This document shows, piece by piece, positions 1-6,817 of a stretch of 15,556 nucleotides of DNA (within the stretch, counting starts at the first letter, position 1; each line of letters starts with the position of its first letter). The translations under genes were made by a program, and so were the position numbers. Under the pieces are notes generated by a model. It was not told where the DNA came from. It saw only the letters and a list, made by a program, of their open reading frames with translations, and searched no databases. The stretch lies in the NCBI RefSeq assembly GCF_028435365.1, contig NZ_JAGTJJ010000119.1, positions 1 to 15,556 of the forward strand. Reading direction: 5' to 3'. The DNA is from Polyangium jinanense (GTDB lineage: Bacteria > Myxococcota > Polyangia > Polyangiales > Polyangiaceae).

Positions 1-165
1 CCAGCTCTGGGTCATCACGGTCGCGCTCCCCGACAGGGCCCACTGGTCCATCTTCGGGTGCCCTGGGAGCCGTACACAGACGCGGATCTCCGCGCGGGCG
101 ACCGTCGGCACGCACAGAACGAGAAGGGTCAACGGCAAGCACCAGGCGAAGACGCGAGGAAGCAT
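1..165 (-). CDS. Secreted protein of unknown function, N-terminal part
   Basis: This frame opens with ATG at 165 and runs off the left edge of the window, giving 55 visible residues. The first 25 form a clear Sec signal peptide: a short Arg-containing n-region, a Leu/Val-rich core, and an ALA-like box reading VARA before EIRVCVRLPG, so cleavage is expected after residue 25. The mature start contains one cysteine and a short beta-like stretch. Nothing in the visible part identifies a family. No strong ribosome binding site is seen upstream. The gene is divergent from the next one, with 185 bases between them. The secreted location is well supported, but the function is unknown. Confidence 0.7.
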   Translation of the reverse strand, partial: MLPRVFAWCLPLTLLVLCVPTVARAEIRVCVRLPGHPKMDQWALSGSATVMTQSW

Positions 166-313
166 CGGCAGTTCCCGAGGTGAACGCGCCCTCCCAAACC
201 ACCCCTGCGGTGATGATCGGGCATGCTCTGGTAGGCCGGCAATGGTGCCGAATGCATGGCAAAGGCGTCAATTTCTCCTCGTATCCCTGCACCGCACGAG
301 GCCCCCTTCCCCC

Positions 314-344
314 TTGACACGTCCCCCGCCGCCTCGGTTACGTT
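314..344 (+). promoter_or_regulatory. Candidate sigma-70-type promoter for the 351 gene, possibly leaderless
   Basis: A perfect TTGACA lies at 314-319 and a TACGTT (TAnnnT) box at 339-344, separated by 19 bases, which is slightly long. An alternative -10 placed one or two bases earlier also fits. The ATG at 351 begins only six bases after the -10 box, about where transcription would start, and no Shine-Dalgarno sequence precedes it. The message may therefore begin at or next to the start codon. Confidence 0.4.
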
Positions 345-350
345 CCCCAC

Positions 351-1037
351 ATGGCTACACATCTACGCCCGAATACATCCGCCCAACCTGCCGCCGACAT
401 CTGCGCCGCGATCGCGGACGGCCTCGCGAGCGACGAAGCCACGAAGCACCTCGCGCCTCTGTGGGAATCGCTCACGGCCAAGGGCGACGCGCTCGCGGCG
501 GAGGGCCGCAAGCAGGAGCGCGCGCTCGGCCGCGCGCGGGCGCGGCTCGCCGTTGCGGATGCGCAATGGGATCCCGAGGTCGCGTCGTTTGGCAGGGACG
601 TCGTCGACAAGACGGGCGGCCGCCGAGATGTGCCGCCCTATACGCGGTTTTTCAAGGACGTCTCGCCGTCGGCGGCGCAGGCGTTCGGAATTGATCGCGA
701 GGTGAAGCAAGGTCGCGAATGGCTCGACGAGCTCGGGCGGAACCCGGACGAGCCGCTCGCATTGAAATGGTCGCCGCGGCTCGGGACGGTGACGGACAAG
801 CTCGACGACACCGCGAAGGAGCGCGCGAATGGGCTGCGCGCGCTGGCCTTGCAGGGCACGTCGGAGGAGCTTTACGTGGAGGACATCAACCTGGAGCTCG
901 ACCGGCTCGAAGGTGACCTGAAGAAGCTCTTCCCGGGGCAACCGAAGCGCGTCGCGGCCTTCCTGGAGCCAACGCGGCCGAAGCGGAAGCGTGAAGCGGG
1001 TGACGCGGACGAGGGTCCGGAGGGCGAGGATTCGTGA
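351..1037 (+). CDS. Hypothetical soluble protein, 228 aa, helix-rich
   Basis: I do not recognise the family. The protein has no signal peptide or membrane segment and is rich in Ala, Arg, Glu and Leu. Residues about 40-75 and 150-205 look helical and possibly coiled-coil, with heptad-like charged stretches such as KLDDTAKERANGL and LELDRLEGDLKKLF. The C-terminus is a basic patch (PKRKRE) followed by an acidic tail ending GEDS. The start was chosen because the candidate promoter lies directly upstream and the frame shows the high GC3 of a real gene. The minus-strand frames across it are shadows. The stop codon lies just before a 43-bp tandem array, whose first degenerate copy may overlap the end of the gene. 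A structural or regulatory role cannot be told from sequence alone. Confidence 0.75.
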   Translation: MATHLRPNTSAQPAADICAAIADGLASDEATKHLAPLWESLTAKGDALAAEGRKQERALGRARARLAVADAQWDPEVASFGRDVVDKTGGRRDVPPYTRFFKDVSPSAAQAFGIDREVKQGREWLDELGRNPDEPLALKWSPRLGTVTDKLDDTAKERANGLRALALQGTSEELYVEDINLELDRLEGDLKKLFPGQPKRVAAFLEPTRPKRKREAGDADEGPEGEDS

Positions 1038-1046
1038 GGTAGACTG

Positions 1047-1086
1047 CGCAACTGGGTCGATCGAGGTGTCGAGCGACCCGGTTGCG
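1047..1086 (+). terminator. Long hairpin just after a stop codon, terminator-like
   Basis: Two 18-base arms face each other across a 4-base loop (GGTG). The left arm is CGCAACTGGGTCGATCGA and the right arm is TCGAGCGACCCGGTTGCG. They pair with one G-U and one mismatch. The structure starts ten bases after the stop at 1037 and overlaps the first tandem unit. No U-tract follows, so it is not a classical intrinsic terminator. It could stop transcription weakly or protect the mRNA 3' end. Confidence 0.5.
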
Positions 1087-1273
1087 TGAGGCGCGAGGGG
1101 CGATCGAGGTCTCGATCGACCTGGTTGCGTGAGGTGCGAGGGGCGATCGAGGTCTCGATCCACTTGGTTGCGTGAGGTGCGAGGGTCGATCGAGGTGTCG
1201 AGCGACCCGGTTGCGTGAGGCGCGAGGGGCGATCGAGGTCTCGATCCACCCGGTTGCGCGGCGCGCGAGGGGC
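1059..1273. repeat. Tandem array, five 43-bp units
   Basis: There are five contiguous units at 1059-1101, 1102-1144, 1145-1187, 1188-1230 and 1231-1273. A degenerate start lies upstream from about 1031 and a broken sixth copy begins at 1274. The period is exactly 43 bases, read from the recurring GTTGCG at 1081, 1124, 1167, 1210 and 1253. Units 1 and 4 are identical and units 2, 3 and 5 are close variants. Each unit opens with GATCGAGGTCTCGATC or a variant, a 7-bp inverted repeat around GT. There are no unique spacers, so this is not CRISPR. Because 43 is not a multiple of three, the repetitive minus-strand frames through it are unlikely to be genes. Confidence 0.9.
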
Positions 1274-1338
1274 GATCCAGGCGGGGAAAGCGGTTGACGC
1301 GTCGGCTGAGGGCCGGCAGGCTCGGGTGAGGTCGTACG

Positions 1339-1599
1339 ATGCGTGGGGCTCCGGTGTTGTTCCTTCTGGCAAGCTGGCTCACGGCCTGTGGAGGGTCCAA
1401 TGTGACTGCGACCCAGTGCAGAGCCCCCGAGTGGTGTGAGGAGCAGACCCCTCTTTGTCACAACAGTTGCGACCACAAGGGTGCCCAGCGTAGTTGCAAC
1501 GATTGCTGCATTGAGATGCGTCGTAAGTGCCTCGACTGTGCGCCCAAAGAAGAGATAAATTTCGCTACCTGTGATCGACGCCTCTATCCCAGGAATTGA
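1339..1599 (+). CDS. Small cysteine-rich lipoprotein, 86 aa
   Basis: The N-terminus MRGAPVLFLLASWLTAC is a type II signal peptide with lipobox LTAC and lipidated Cys17, so the protein should be anchored in the envelope. The mature part is short and hydrophilic and holds ten further cysteines, including a CC pair and a CxxC (CLDC). That is enough for five disulfides, suggesting a compact disulfide-stabilised domain. I do not recognise the family. The stop is followed after two bases by the start of a second lipoprotein, so the two are almost certainly one transcript. Upstream lies the 43-bp array, and no clear promoter or strong Shine-Dalgarno is visible. The start is fixed by the signal peptide. 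Confidence 0.7.
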   Translation: MRGAPVLFLLASWLTACGGSNVTATQCRAPEWCEEQTPLCHNSCDHKGAQRSCNDCCIEMRRKCLDCAPKEEINFATCDRRLYPRN

Positions 1600-1601
1600 T
1601 T

Positions 1602-1985
1602 ATGCGATTCTCGTTCTTCATGATTGCCGCCCTGGTCCTCGCCTCCTGCGGGCGTGCCGAACCCTCCGAGGTCACGCTCGAACTCAAACAGCCCACGCGC
1701 GTGAATGGCTGCAACGTCTTCTTGCACCACGCGCTCGGCGGGGAGCCGCTCGGTGCAGATATCACCTACGTCTGCGACGTCCCCGAATCGTTCATCAACG
1801 AAAAGAATTGGTGGGGGGACGGCATGCAACCCCCGGCAACCGGCCTGTTGCTGGGTGACTGCCTACGCCTGGGCAATCGATTCTACTGCATGGAGAAGAT
1901 CGAGCCCGGGAAAGCGGCCACGCTCAAAGCCACCTACGAGATCCTCCACGACCGCCGAATCGACCACCTCCGCCCCATCCGCTAG
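1602..1985 (+). CDS. Small lipoprotein, 127 aa
   Basis: The start is ATG at 1602, preceded by AGGA at 1591-1594 with a 7-base gap, inside the end of the previous gene. An in-frame TTG at 1596 is possible but less likely. The signal peptide MRFSFFMIAALVLASC has lipobox LASC and lipidated Cys16. Four more cysteines follow (VNGC, YVC, GDC, FYC), enough for two disulfides. The mature region contains a likely beta-rich stretch (EVTLELKQPTRVNGC) and a C-terminal basic tail. No family is recognised. It pairs with the lipoprotein immediately upstream, so both probably act together at the same membrane. The stop is three bases from the stop of the convergent next gene. Confidence 0.75.
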   Translation: MRFSFFMIAALVLASCGRAEPSEVTLELKQPTRVNGCNVFLHHALGGEPLGADITYVCDVPESFINEKNWWGDGMQPPATGLLLGDCLRLGNRFYCMEKIEPGKAATLKATYEILHDRRIDHLRPIR

Positions 1986-1988
1986 CCC

Positions 1989-2486
1989 TCAAAACGCCCC
2001 CCGCACCACCACCCCGCCAAACCCCGCCGAAACCACCGGCACCACCGCCACCCCCTTCCTCTCCCCCGCCCTCCCACTCGTCGCGACCAAATAAATCCCC
2101 GCCAGCGCCGACCCCACGTGCAGCCCGTACATCACGTATTGCAGCGTGTTGTACGTATTCCCCCGCGCACACGTCTCCCGCATCACCCCCGCCCCCACAT
2201 CCGCCGACGTCTCCGCCGCCACGCACACGTTTTGCGCATCCGTGAACCTCGCCGCGAACGCGCTCGTTCGGATGGCCTCATTCACCTCGTACACCTGATA
2301 CGTCGACAGAATCCCGAACCCCAGCGACACCGCGGACACGCCGAGCGCGCTCATCCCCACGACGAACCGTCCATCCCATCCCGCCTTCGCGGGCTCGTCC
2401 GCGCGCGCCATGCCCGGGACGACGGTCAGCGTGATGAGCGTGACGAAGGCGGATGCGACCGGGCCGGGCAACGCGATTTTTCTCAT
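1989..2486 (-). CDS. Small exported membrane protein, 165 aa, unknown function
   Basis: The start is ATG at 2486 because AGGAGGA (2491-2497 on the minus strand) sits four bases upstream. The longer frame from 2552 would put this site inside the coding region. Residues 1-29 look like a Sec signal (MRKIALPG, hydrophobic core, then ARA before DEPAKAG). Two membrane segments follow, at about 41-61 and 117-136, and are glycine- and alanine-rich. Between them is a polar loop with Cys88 and Cys106, which could form a disulfide outside the cytoplasm. The C-terminus is a valine- and glycine-rich strand-like stretch ending RGAF. The arrangement resembles many uncharacterised myxobacterial envelope proteins, but I assign no function. 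It is divergent from the PRPP synthetase-like gene. Confidence 0.75.
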   Translation of the reverse strand: MRKIALPGPVASAFVTLITLTVVPGMARADEPAKAGWDGRFVVGMSALGVSAVSLGFGILSTYQVYEVNEAIRTSAFAARFTDAQNVCVAAETSADVGAGVMRETCARGNTYNTLQYVMYGLHVGSALAGIYLVATSGRAGERKGVAVVPVVSAGFGGVVVRGAF

Positions 2487-2532
2487 GGGCTCCTCCTTCG
2501 AGACGTGACAACGGCGCCAAGATGGGCGAGGA

Positions 2533-2544
2533 GAACCCGGGTTC
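2533..2544. promoter_or_regulatory. Perfect 12-bp palindrome before the PRPP synthetase-like gene
   Basis: GAACCCGGGTTC is a perfect palindrome lying between a GAGGAG Shine-Dalgarno-like stretch (2528-2533) and the ATG at 2546, in the short divergent gap between two genes. It could be a binding site for a dimeric regulator. It may also be chance in GC-rich DNA, and if translation starts at 2522 it is coding. Confidence 0.3.
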
Positions 2545-2545
2545 C

Positions 2546-3472
2546 ATGGCAAGAAAGCTCCTCTTCACGATCTCCTCGTACGCCTACCTCGAGCCCCGGT
2601 TCCTCGCGGCCGGCGAACTCGATCGCGGCGAGATCGTGCACAAGACCTTCCCCGACGGCGAGCGGTACCTCCGCGTCGCCGAGGACCCGTGGGGCCGCGA
2701 CGTCGTGCTGCTCGGCGGCACCCCCACCGACCTCGACTGGCTCGAGCTCTACGACCTCGGCTGCGCCATCAGCACCGGCGGCGCCCGCTCCCTCTCCATC
2801 GTCATGCCGTATTTCGGCTACGCGACCATGGAGCGCGCCGTCCTGCCCGGCGAGGTCGTCACGGCCAAGACCCGCGCCCGCCTCATCTCGGCCATCCCCC
2901 CCTGCGAGGGCGGCACGCGCGTCTACCTCTTCGACCTCCACACCGACGGCATCCCCTACTACTTCGGCGACAGCCACGTCACCCACCACCTCTACGGCGC
3001 CCCCCTCGTCACGAAGCTCATCCAGCGCACGATGGACGGCCGCTCGTACCTGCTCGGCGCCACCGACGCCGGCCGCGCCAAGTGGGTCCAGAGCCTCGCG
3101 CGTGACCTCGATGTCGAGCCCGCGTTCGTCTACAAACGCCGCGATCCCGACACCGGCAAGCTCGCCGTCACGGGCGTCAACGCCGACGTGCGCGGCCGCG
3201 AGGTCGTCATCTACGACGACATGATCCGCACGGGATCCTCGCTCATCCAGGCCGCCGCGGCCTACCTCGCCGCCGGCGCCACGCGGTGCCACGCCGTCGC
3301 GAGCCACCTCGTCCTGCCCCCCGGCGCGCGCGAAAAACTCCAGGCGAGTGGCATGTTCGAGCACATTCTCGGCACCGACTCGCACCCGGGCAGCCAGCAG
3401 CTCGCGCCCTCCGCCATCGAGTCCGTCGCGCCGCTCTTCGTCCACGCGATCGAGCGGACGTACCGCATCTGA
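2546..3472 (+). CDS. prs: Ribose-phosphate pyrophosphokinase (PRPP synthetase) homologue, class II-like
   Basis: The family makes PRPP from ribose 5-phosphate and ATP (or another NTP) for nucleotide, His, Trp and NAD synthesis in the cytosol. At 308 aa the protein matches the usual length. The N-terminal half has FPDGERYLRV (35-44) and PYFGYATMERAV (88-99). DLHTDG (130-135) holds the conserved His. The C-terminal half has KRR (197-199), matching the catalytic Lys/Arg pair, and the PRPP loop DDMIRTGSS (224-232). The canonical bacterial loop GYARQDRK is replaced by GYATMERA. The stretches ARLISAIP, CEGGTRVYLFDLH and YYFGD recall plant class II enzymes, so NTP choice and regulation may differ from E. 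coli Prs. The start at 2546 is preferred for length; ATG 2522 is an alternative. It is divergent from a membrane protein gene and followed by a glycosyltransferase 56 bases on. Confidence 0.85.
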   Translation: MARKLLFTISSYAYLEPRFLAAGELDRGEIVHKTFPDGERYLRVAEDPWGRDVVLLGGTPTDLDWLELYDLGCAISTGGARSLSIVMPYFGYATMERAVLPGEVVTAKTRARLISAIPPCEGGTRVYLFDLHTDGIPYYFGDSHVTHHLYGAPLVTKLIQRTMDGRSYLLGATDAGRAKWVQSLARDLDVEPAFVYKRRDPDTGKLAVTGVNADVRGREVVIYDDMIRTGSSLIQAAAAYLAAGATRCHAVASHLVLPPGAREKLQASGMFEHILGTDSHPGSQQLAPSAIESVAPLFVHAIERTYRI

Positions 3473-3528
3473 GAGGCGGGCCCAAATAGGTTGGAGCCTC
3501 CGCCGGTTCCGACTAGAACGTCGCCCCG

Positions 3529-5232
3529 GTGACTCTCGCTGCCGACGAACCGGAAGCCGCCCCCGAGCGGGCCACGCCGCCCCCCGTATCCGCGACCCCG
3601 ACGCGCTTCGCGAACCTCGCAGAACGCGCGCTCGTCGCCTTGTGCCTCGGGATCATGGCGGTCTTGTTCCTCGACATGCTCACGTTCGGCCACGGGCGCG
3701 ACCAGGGCATCTACACCCTCGTCGCGCGCGCCGTGGTCGAAGGCGGCATGCCTTACCGCGACGCCTGGGACTTCAAGCCCCCCGGCATCTTCCTGATCTA
3801 CGCCCTCGCCCGGCTCCTGTTCGGCTCGGCCGAGTGGGGCATCCGCGTGGTGGAGATCGTGGGCCTCTCGCTCATGTCGTTCGGCATGGTCCGGCTCACG
3901 CGCAGGTTCTGGGGAAGTGGCCTCATCGGCCTCGTGGCCGCGACGATCGCCGTCTTCATCCACGCGCAGCTCGAGTTCTGGCACACGGCGCAGCCCGAGT
4001 CCTTCGGCGGCATGCTCACGATCGCCGCCCTGCTCTGCGTCCCGGCCCTCGGCCCTTCGGGACTGCCCTCGCACGCGGTGACGAAGGCGCGCTCGTATCT
4101 CGTCGCCGGGTTCCTCTTCGGGTTCGCCTTCCTCCTCAAGCCGCCGCTCGTGGGCGGCGCGGCGATCCTCGCGCTCCTGCCCGCGTGGTGGGATACGGAC
4201 GCCGAACAGCCCACGATCGAGCGCCTCAAAGCTGCCGCGCAGAACCTGGTCCGCCCCTCGCTCCTGCTCGCGGCGGGCGGGGCGATCCCGATCGCGCTCT
4301 GCATTGCGTGGTTCGCCGCGCGTGGCGCGCTCGGCGATCTTCACCGCGTCCTTTTCGTCTTCACGCCCCATTATACGGCGCTCGGCTGGCACGGCGCGAC
4401 CGTGACGGGCATGCTGTATTACGCGTTCACGGAGTGGCTCCAGCAATACGGCAGCGTCCCGACCGTGGGATTGCTCCTCGCGCTCGGCTTCGGCATCGGC
4501 GCAAAGGAGCGGCCGCTCGTCCTGCTCTCGCTCGGCATCGTGGTCATCCACCTCGTCGGCGTGGCCATGCAGGGGAAGTTTTTCCCGTACCATTACGGCG
4601 CCACGTGGCCGCTCACCGCCCTCTGCGCCGCGCTCGGGTATCACGCGCTCTTCCAATGGGCGCGGGCGCGCGGCGCCCTCGGCCTCGCGGGGTTTGCTCT
4701 TTTCGTCCTGTTCGTCCCGTTCGGCCGATCGGCCACGAAGGACGTCCCCGGCTCGTTCCTCGTGCGCTCGCAGAAGCGCCTCGCCATCGTGGCCGAGGGG
4801 TTCCGTGACCAGCGTGGGCTCGACGAGCTGAATAGCCTCTGCGACGTGAACATCGTGGCGCTGCGGGAGGTCTCGAATCTCCTCCGCCAGGAGGTCCCCA
4901 CGAATCGCCCCATCTTCGTCTGGGGCTTCGTGCCGAACCTCTACGACATGGCGGATCGCGCCTCCTCGACGCGGTACATCTACGACATCCCGCAACGCGT
5001 GCCCTGGGCCAAGGAAGAGCACCGGCGTATTCTCATGGAGGATCTCCGCCATCGCCCGCCCGCCGCGATCGTCGTCCAGCATTACGACATCGTCGCCATG
5101 GTCACGGGAGACGGAATGGGCTCGGCCGACGCGCTCACGAGCTTCCCCGAGCTCCAGGCGCTCCTCGAGAATCAATACACGCTCGTCCGGACGATCGACG
5201 GATTCGACGTCTACCGGGAAATCGCCCGATGA
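3529..5232 (+). CDS. Polytopic glycosyltransferase, GT-C fold, ArnT/PMT (GT39) type
   Basis: Family members move a sugar from a polyprenyl-phosphate donor to a lipid, glycan or protein on the outer face of the inner membrane. This 567-aa protein has about ten hydrophobic segments, the first at about 33-51. Straight after it comes the family signature GRDQGIYTLVARAV (57-70), with candidate catalytic Asp58, then PYRDAWDFKPPG (75-86). The C-terminal 140 residues after the last membrane span form a soluble, probably periplasmic, domain (FVWGFVPNLYDMADRAS to YREIAR). The GTG start at 3529 is the first possible one, because a TAG lies in frame five codons earlier; no good Shine-Dalgarno is seen. 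The stop overlaps the ABC ATPase start (ATGA), so translation is coupled. Donor and acceptor are unknown. Confidence 0.85.
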   Translation: MTLAADEPEAAPERATPPPVSATPTRFANLAERALVALCLGIMAVLFLDMLTFGHGRDQGIYTLVARAVVEGGMPYRDAWDFKPPGIFLIYALARLLFGSAEWGIRVVEIVGLSLMSFGMVRLTRRFWGSGLIGLVAATIAVFIHAQLEFWHTAQPESFGGMLTIAALLCVPALGPSGLPSHAVTKARSYLVAGFLFGFAFLLKPPLVGGAAILALLPAWWDTDAEQPTIERLKAAAQNLVRPSLLLAAGGAIPIALCIAWFAARGALGDLHRVLFVFTPHYTALGWHGATVTGMLYYAFTEWLQQYGSVPTVGLLLALGFGIGAKERPLVLLSLGIVVIHLVGVAMQGKFFPYHYGATWPLTALCAALGYHALFQWARARGALGLAGFALFVLFVPFGRSATKDVPGSFLVRSQKRLAIVAEGFRDQRGLDELNSLCDVNIVALREVSNLLRQEVPTNRPIFVWGFVPNLYDMADRASSTRYIYDIPQRVPWAKEEHRRILMEDLRHRPPAAIVVQHYDIVAMVTGDGMGSADALTSFPELQALLENQYTLVRTIDGFDVYREIAR

Positions 5233-6035
5233 CGGCCCTGGTCCTCGAACCCGGCATCGCGGCGGAGGCGCCTTCCTCGGGCGGGGTGCGGGTCGTCGTC
5301 GAGCGCGCGCGGCGCGTCTTTGCCGGGAGCGGCGTGGTGCTCGACGGCCTCGACCTCGACGTCGCGGCCGGCACCTTCGTCGCCCTGCTCGGCCCCTCCG
5401 GTTGCGGCAAATCCACGCTCCTCCGCCTCGTCGCCGGCCTCGACCAGGCCGACGGGGGTTCGGTCCGGCTCGTCTCTCCGGACGGCGCCACGCGTCCGCG
5501 CATCGCATACGTGTTTCAAGACGCCCACCTGCTCCCCTGGCGCGACGTTCTCGACAACGCAGCCTTGCCGCTCGAACTGTCGGGCGTTTCTCGCGAGGAG
5601 AGGCGCGAGCAGGCGCTCGCCGCGCTCCAGCAGGTCGGTCTCGGCGACGCGGCGGCGCGGTATCCGGCGGAGCTGTCGGGCGGCATGAAGATGCGCGTCT
5701 CGCTTGCCCGCGCCCTCGTCACGCGCCCGAGCATCCTGCTCCTCGACGAGCCCTTCGCCGCCCTCGACGAGCTCACGCGCCAGAGGCTCGACGATCAACT
5801 CCGCGCGCTCTGGCTCGACCTCGGCATGACCGTCCTCTTCGTCACGCATTCGAACGCCGAGGCCGCTTACCTCGCCGAGCGTTGCATCGTCTTCTCCCGC
5901 CGCCCAGCGCGTATCCTCCTCGACGCCCCGATCGACCTGCCCCGCGAGCGCGCCGCCTCCCTGCGCAGCGATCCGCGCTTCGCCCGCGTGCTCGGCCCGC
6001 TCCAGGACGCGCTCCTCGCCGGGGAGGCGCCATGA
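5229..6035 (+). CDS. ABC transporter ATPase, nitrate/sulfonate/taurine (SsuB/TauB) type
   Basis: This is the energy-coupling subunit of an importer, on the cytosolic face of the membrane. All nucleotide-binding motifs are present: Walker A GPSGCGKST (55-63), Q-loop FQD (Gln97), signature LSGGM (149-153), Walker B ILLLDE (169-174) and the switch His207 in VTHS. The sequence around YVFQDAHLLPWRDVLDNAALPLEL is typical of SsuB, TauB and ThiZ. The ATG overlaps the stop of the glycosyltransferase by four bases, and its own stop overlaps the permease start in the same way. No substrate-binding protein (SsuA/TauA/ThiY) is in the window, so the substrate cannot be named; sulfonate, taurine, nitrate, bicarbonate and thiamin precursors are all possible for the family. 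Confidence 0.92.
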   Translation: MTALVLEPGIAAEAPSSGGVRVVVERARRVFAGSGVVLDGLDLDVAAGTFVALLGPSGCGKSTLLRLVAGLDQADGGSVRLVSPDGATRPRIAYVFQDAHLLPWRDVLDNAALPLELSGVSREERREQALAALQQVGLGDAAARYPAELSGGMKMRVSLARALVTRPSILLLDEPFAALDELTRQRLDDQLRALWLDLGMTVLFVTHSNAEAAYLAERCIVFSRRPARILLDAPIDLPRERAASLRSDPRFARVLGPLQDALLAGEAP

Positions 6036-6808
6036 AAAGGTCCCTCGCCGCCGCGGCCCCGCCGGTTCTCTCGCTCGTCCTCATGCTCGGCGTCTGGGAG
6101 GTGCTCGTGCGCGTCCTCGCGGTGCCGGCGTATCTCCTGCCCCCGCCGAGCCAGATCGCCGCCGCGTTCGCCGCCGACGCGACCACGCTCGCGCTCGCGA
6201 CCTTGACCACGGCAAAAAGCGCGCTCCTCGGATTTGTGCTCTCCGGCGTGATCGGCGTCCTCGTGGCCGTCGCGCTCTCCGCCTCGCGCCTGCTCGAACG
6301 CGCGTTTTACCCCTACGCCGTCTTCCTGCAGACCGTGCCGATCGTGGCCATCGCGCCGCTGCTCGTGTTGTGGTTCGGGCCGGGCGAGCGCGCGGTCAGC
6401 GTGTCGGCGTTCATCGTGAGCGTGTTTCCGGTGGTGGCGAACGCGCTCTCCGGGCTGCGATCGGTGGAGCCCGCGCTGCGCGATCTGTTCCGCCTCTACG
6501 GCGCGGGCAAGCTCCGCACGCTCGTGCTCTTGAGCTTGCCCTCGTCCTTGCCGAGCATCGTCACAGGCCTGCGCATCGCAGGCGGGCTCGCGGTGATCGG
6601 GGCGATCGTGGGTGAATTCGTGGCGGGCTTCGCCGAGGGCACGCCCGGGCTCGGCATCCTCATCATGAGCGCGCCGCGGCAGCTCCGAACCGACCTGCTC
6701 TTCGCAGCCGTGCTCTGCGCCTCGGCGCTCGGGCTCGGCTTGTTCGGCGCGACGAACCTCGGCGGCTGGCTCTTGCTCCGGCGGTGGCATCCGTCGGAGA
6801 AGAACTGA
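6032..6808 (+). CDS. ABC transporter permease, SsuC/TauC type
   Basis: This is the membrane subunit partnering the ATPase just upstream. The start is ATG 6032, overlapping the previous stop (ATGA), with a strong GGGGAGG at 6021-6027. The 258 aa match the family length. Hydrophobic segments lie at about 11-30, 65-83, 100-115, 122-140, 184-205 and 225-250, consistent with six membrane spans. The family landmarks are YLLPPPSQI (34-42), TVPIVAIAPLLVLWFGPGE (101-119), the EAA-like coupling loop LFRLYGAGKLRTL (152-164), LPSSLPSIVTGLRI (169-182) and GAIVGEF (190-196). The gene ends nine bases from the convergent next gene, so it closes this transcription unit without a binding-protein gene. Confidence 0.92.
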   Translation: MKRSLAAAAPPVLSLVLMLGVWEVLVRVLAVPAYLLPPPSQIAAAFAADATTLALATLTTAKSALLGFVLSGVIGVLVAVALSASRLLERAFYPYAVFLQTVPIVAIAPLLVLWFGPGERAVSVSAFIVSVFPVVANALSGLRSVEPALRDLFRLYGAGKLRTLVLLSLPSSLPSIVTGLRIAGGLAVIGAIVGEFVAGFAEGTPGLGILIMSAPRQLRTDLLFAAVLCASALGLGLFGATNLGGWLLLRRWHPSEKN

Positions 6809-6817
6809 TGCGAGCGC

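Noticed and set aside
1059..1273. CRISPR array
   Set aside because: The units are contiguous with no unique spacers, and no cas gene is nearby.
1294..1299. TTGACG as a -35 box for the first lipoprotein
   Set aside because: No matching -10 box is found at an acceptable distance.
363..1476. Repetitive minus-strand frames across the 43-bp array
   Set aside because: They are translations of a tandem repeat whose period is not a multiple of three, and they run antisense to a better-supported gene.
3262..5508. 748-codon open frame on the minus strand
   Set aside because: It lies antisense to the PRPP synthetase and glycosyltransferase genes. Its product is Arg/Glu/Asp-rich low complexity, as expected from a GC3-biased shadow frame.
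5402..6031. Longer version of the permease frame starting at 5402
   Set aside because: That part is out of frame within the ABC ATPase. The permease begins at ATG 6032 with a strong ribosome binding site.
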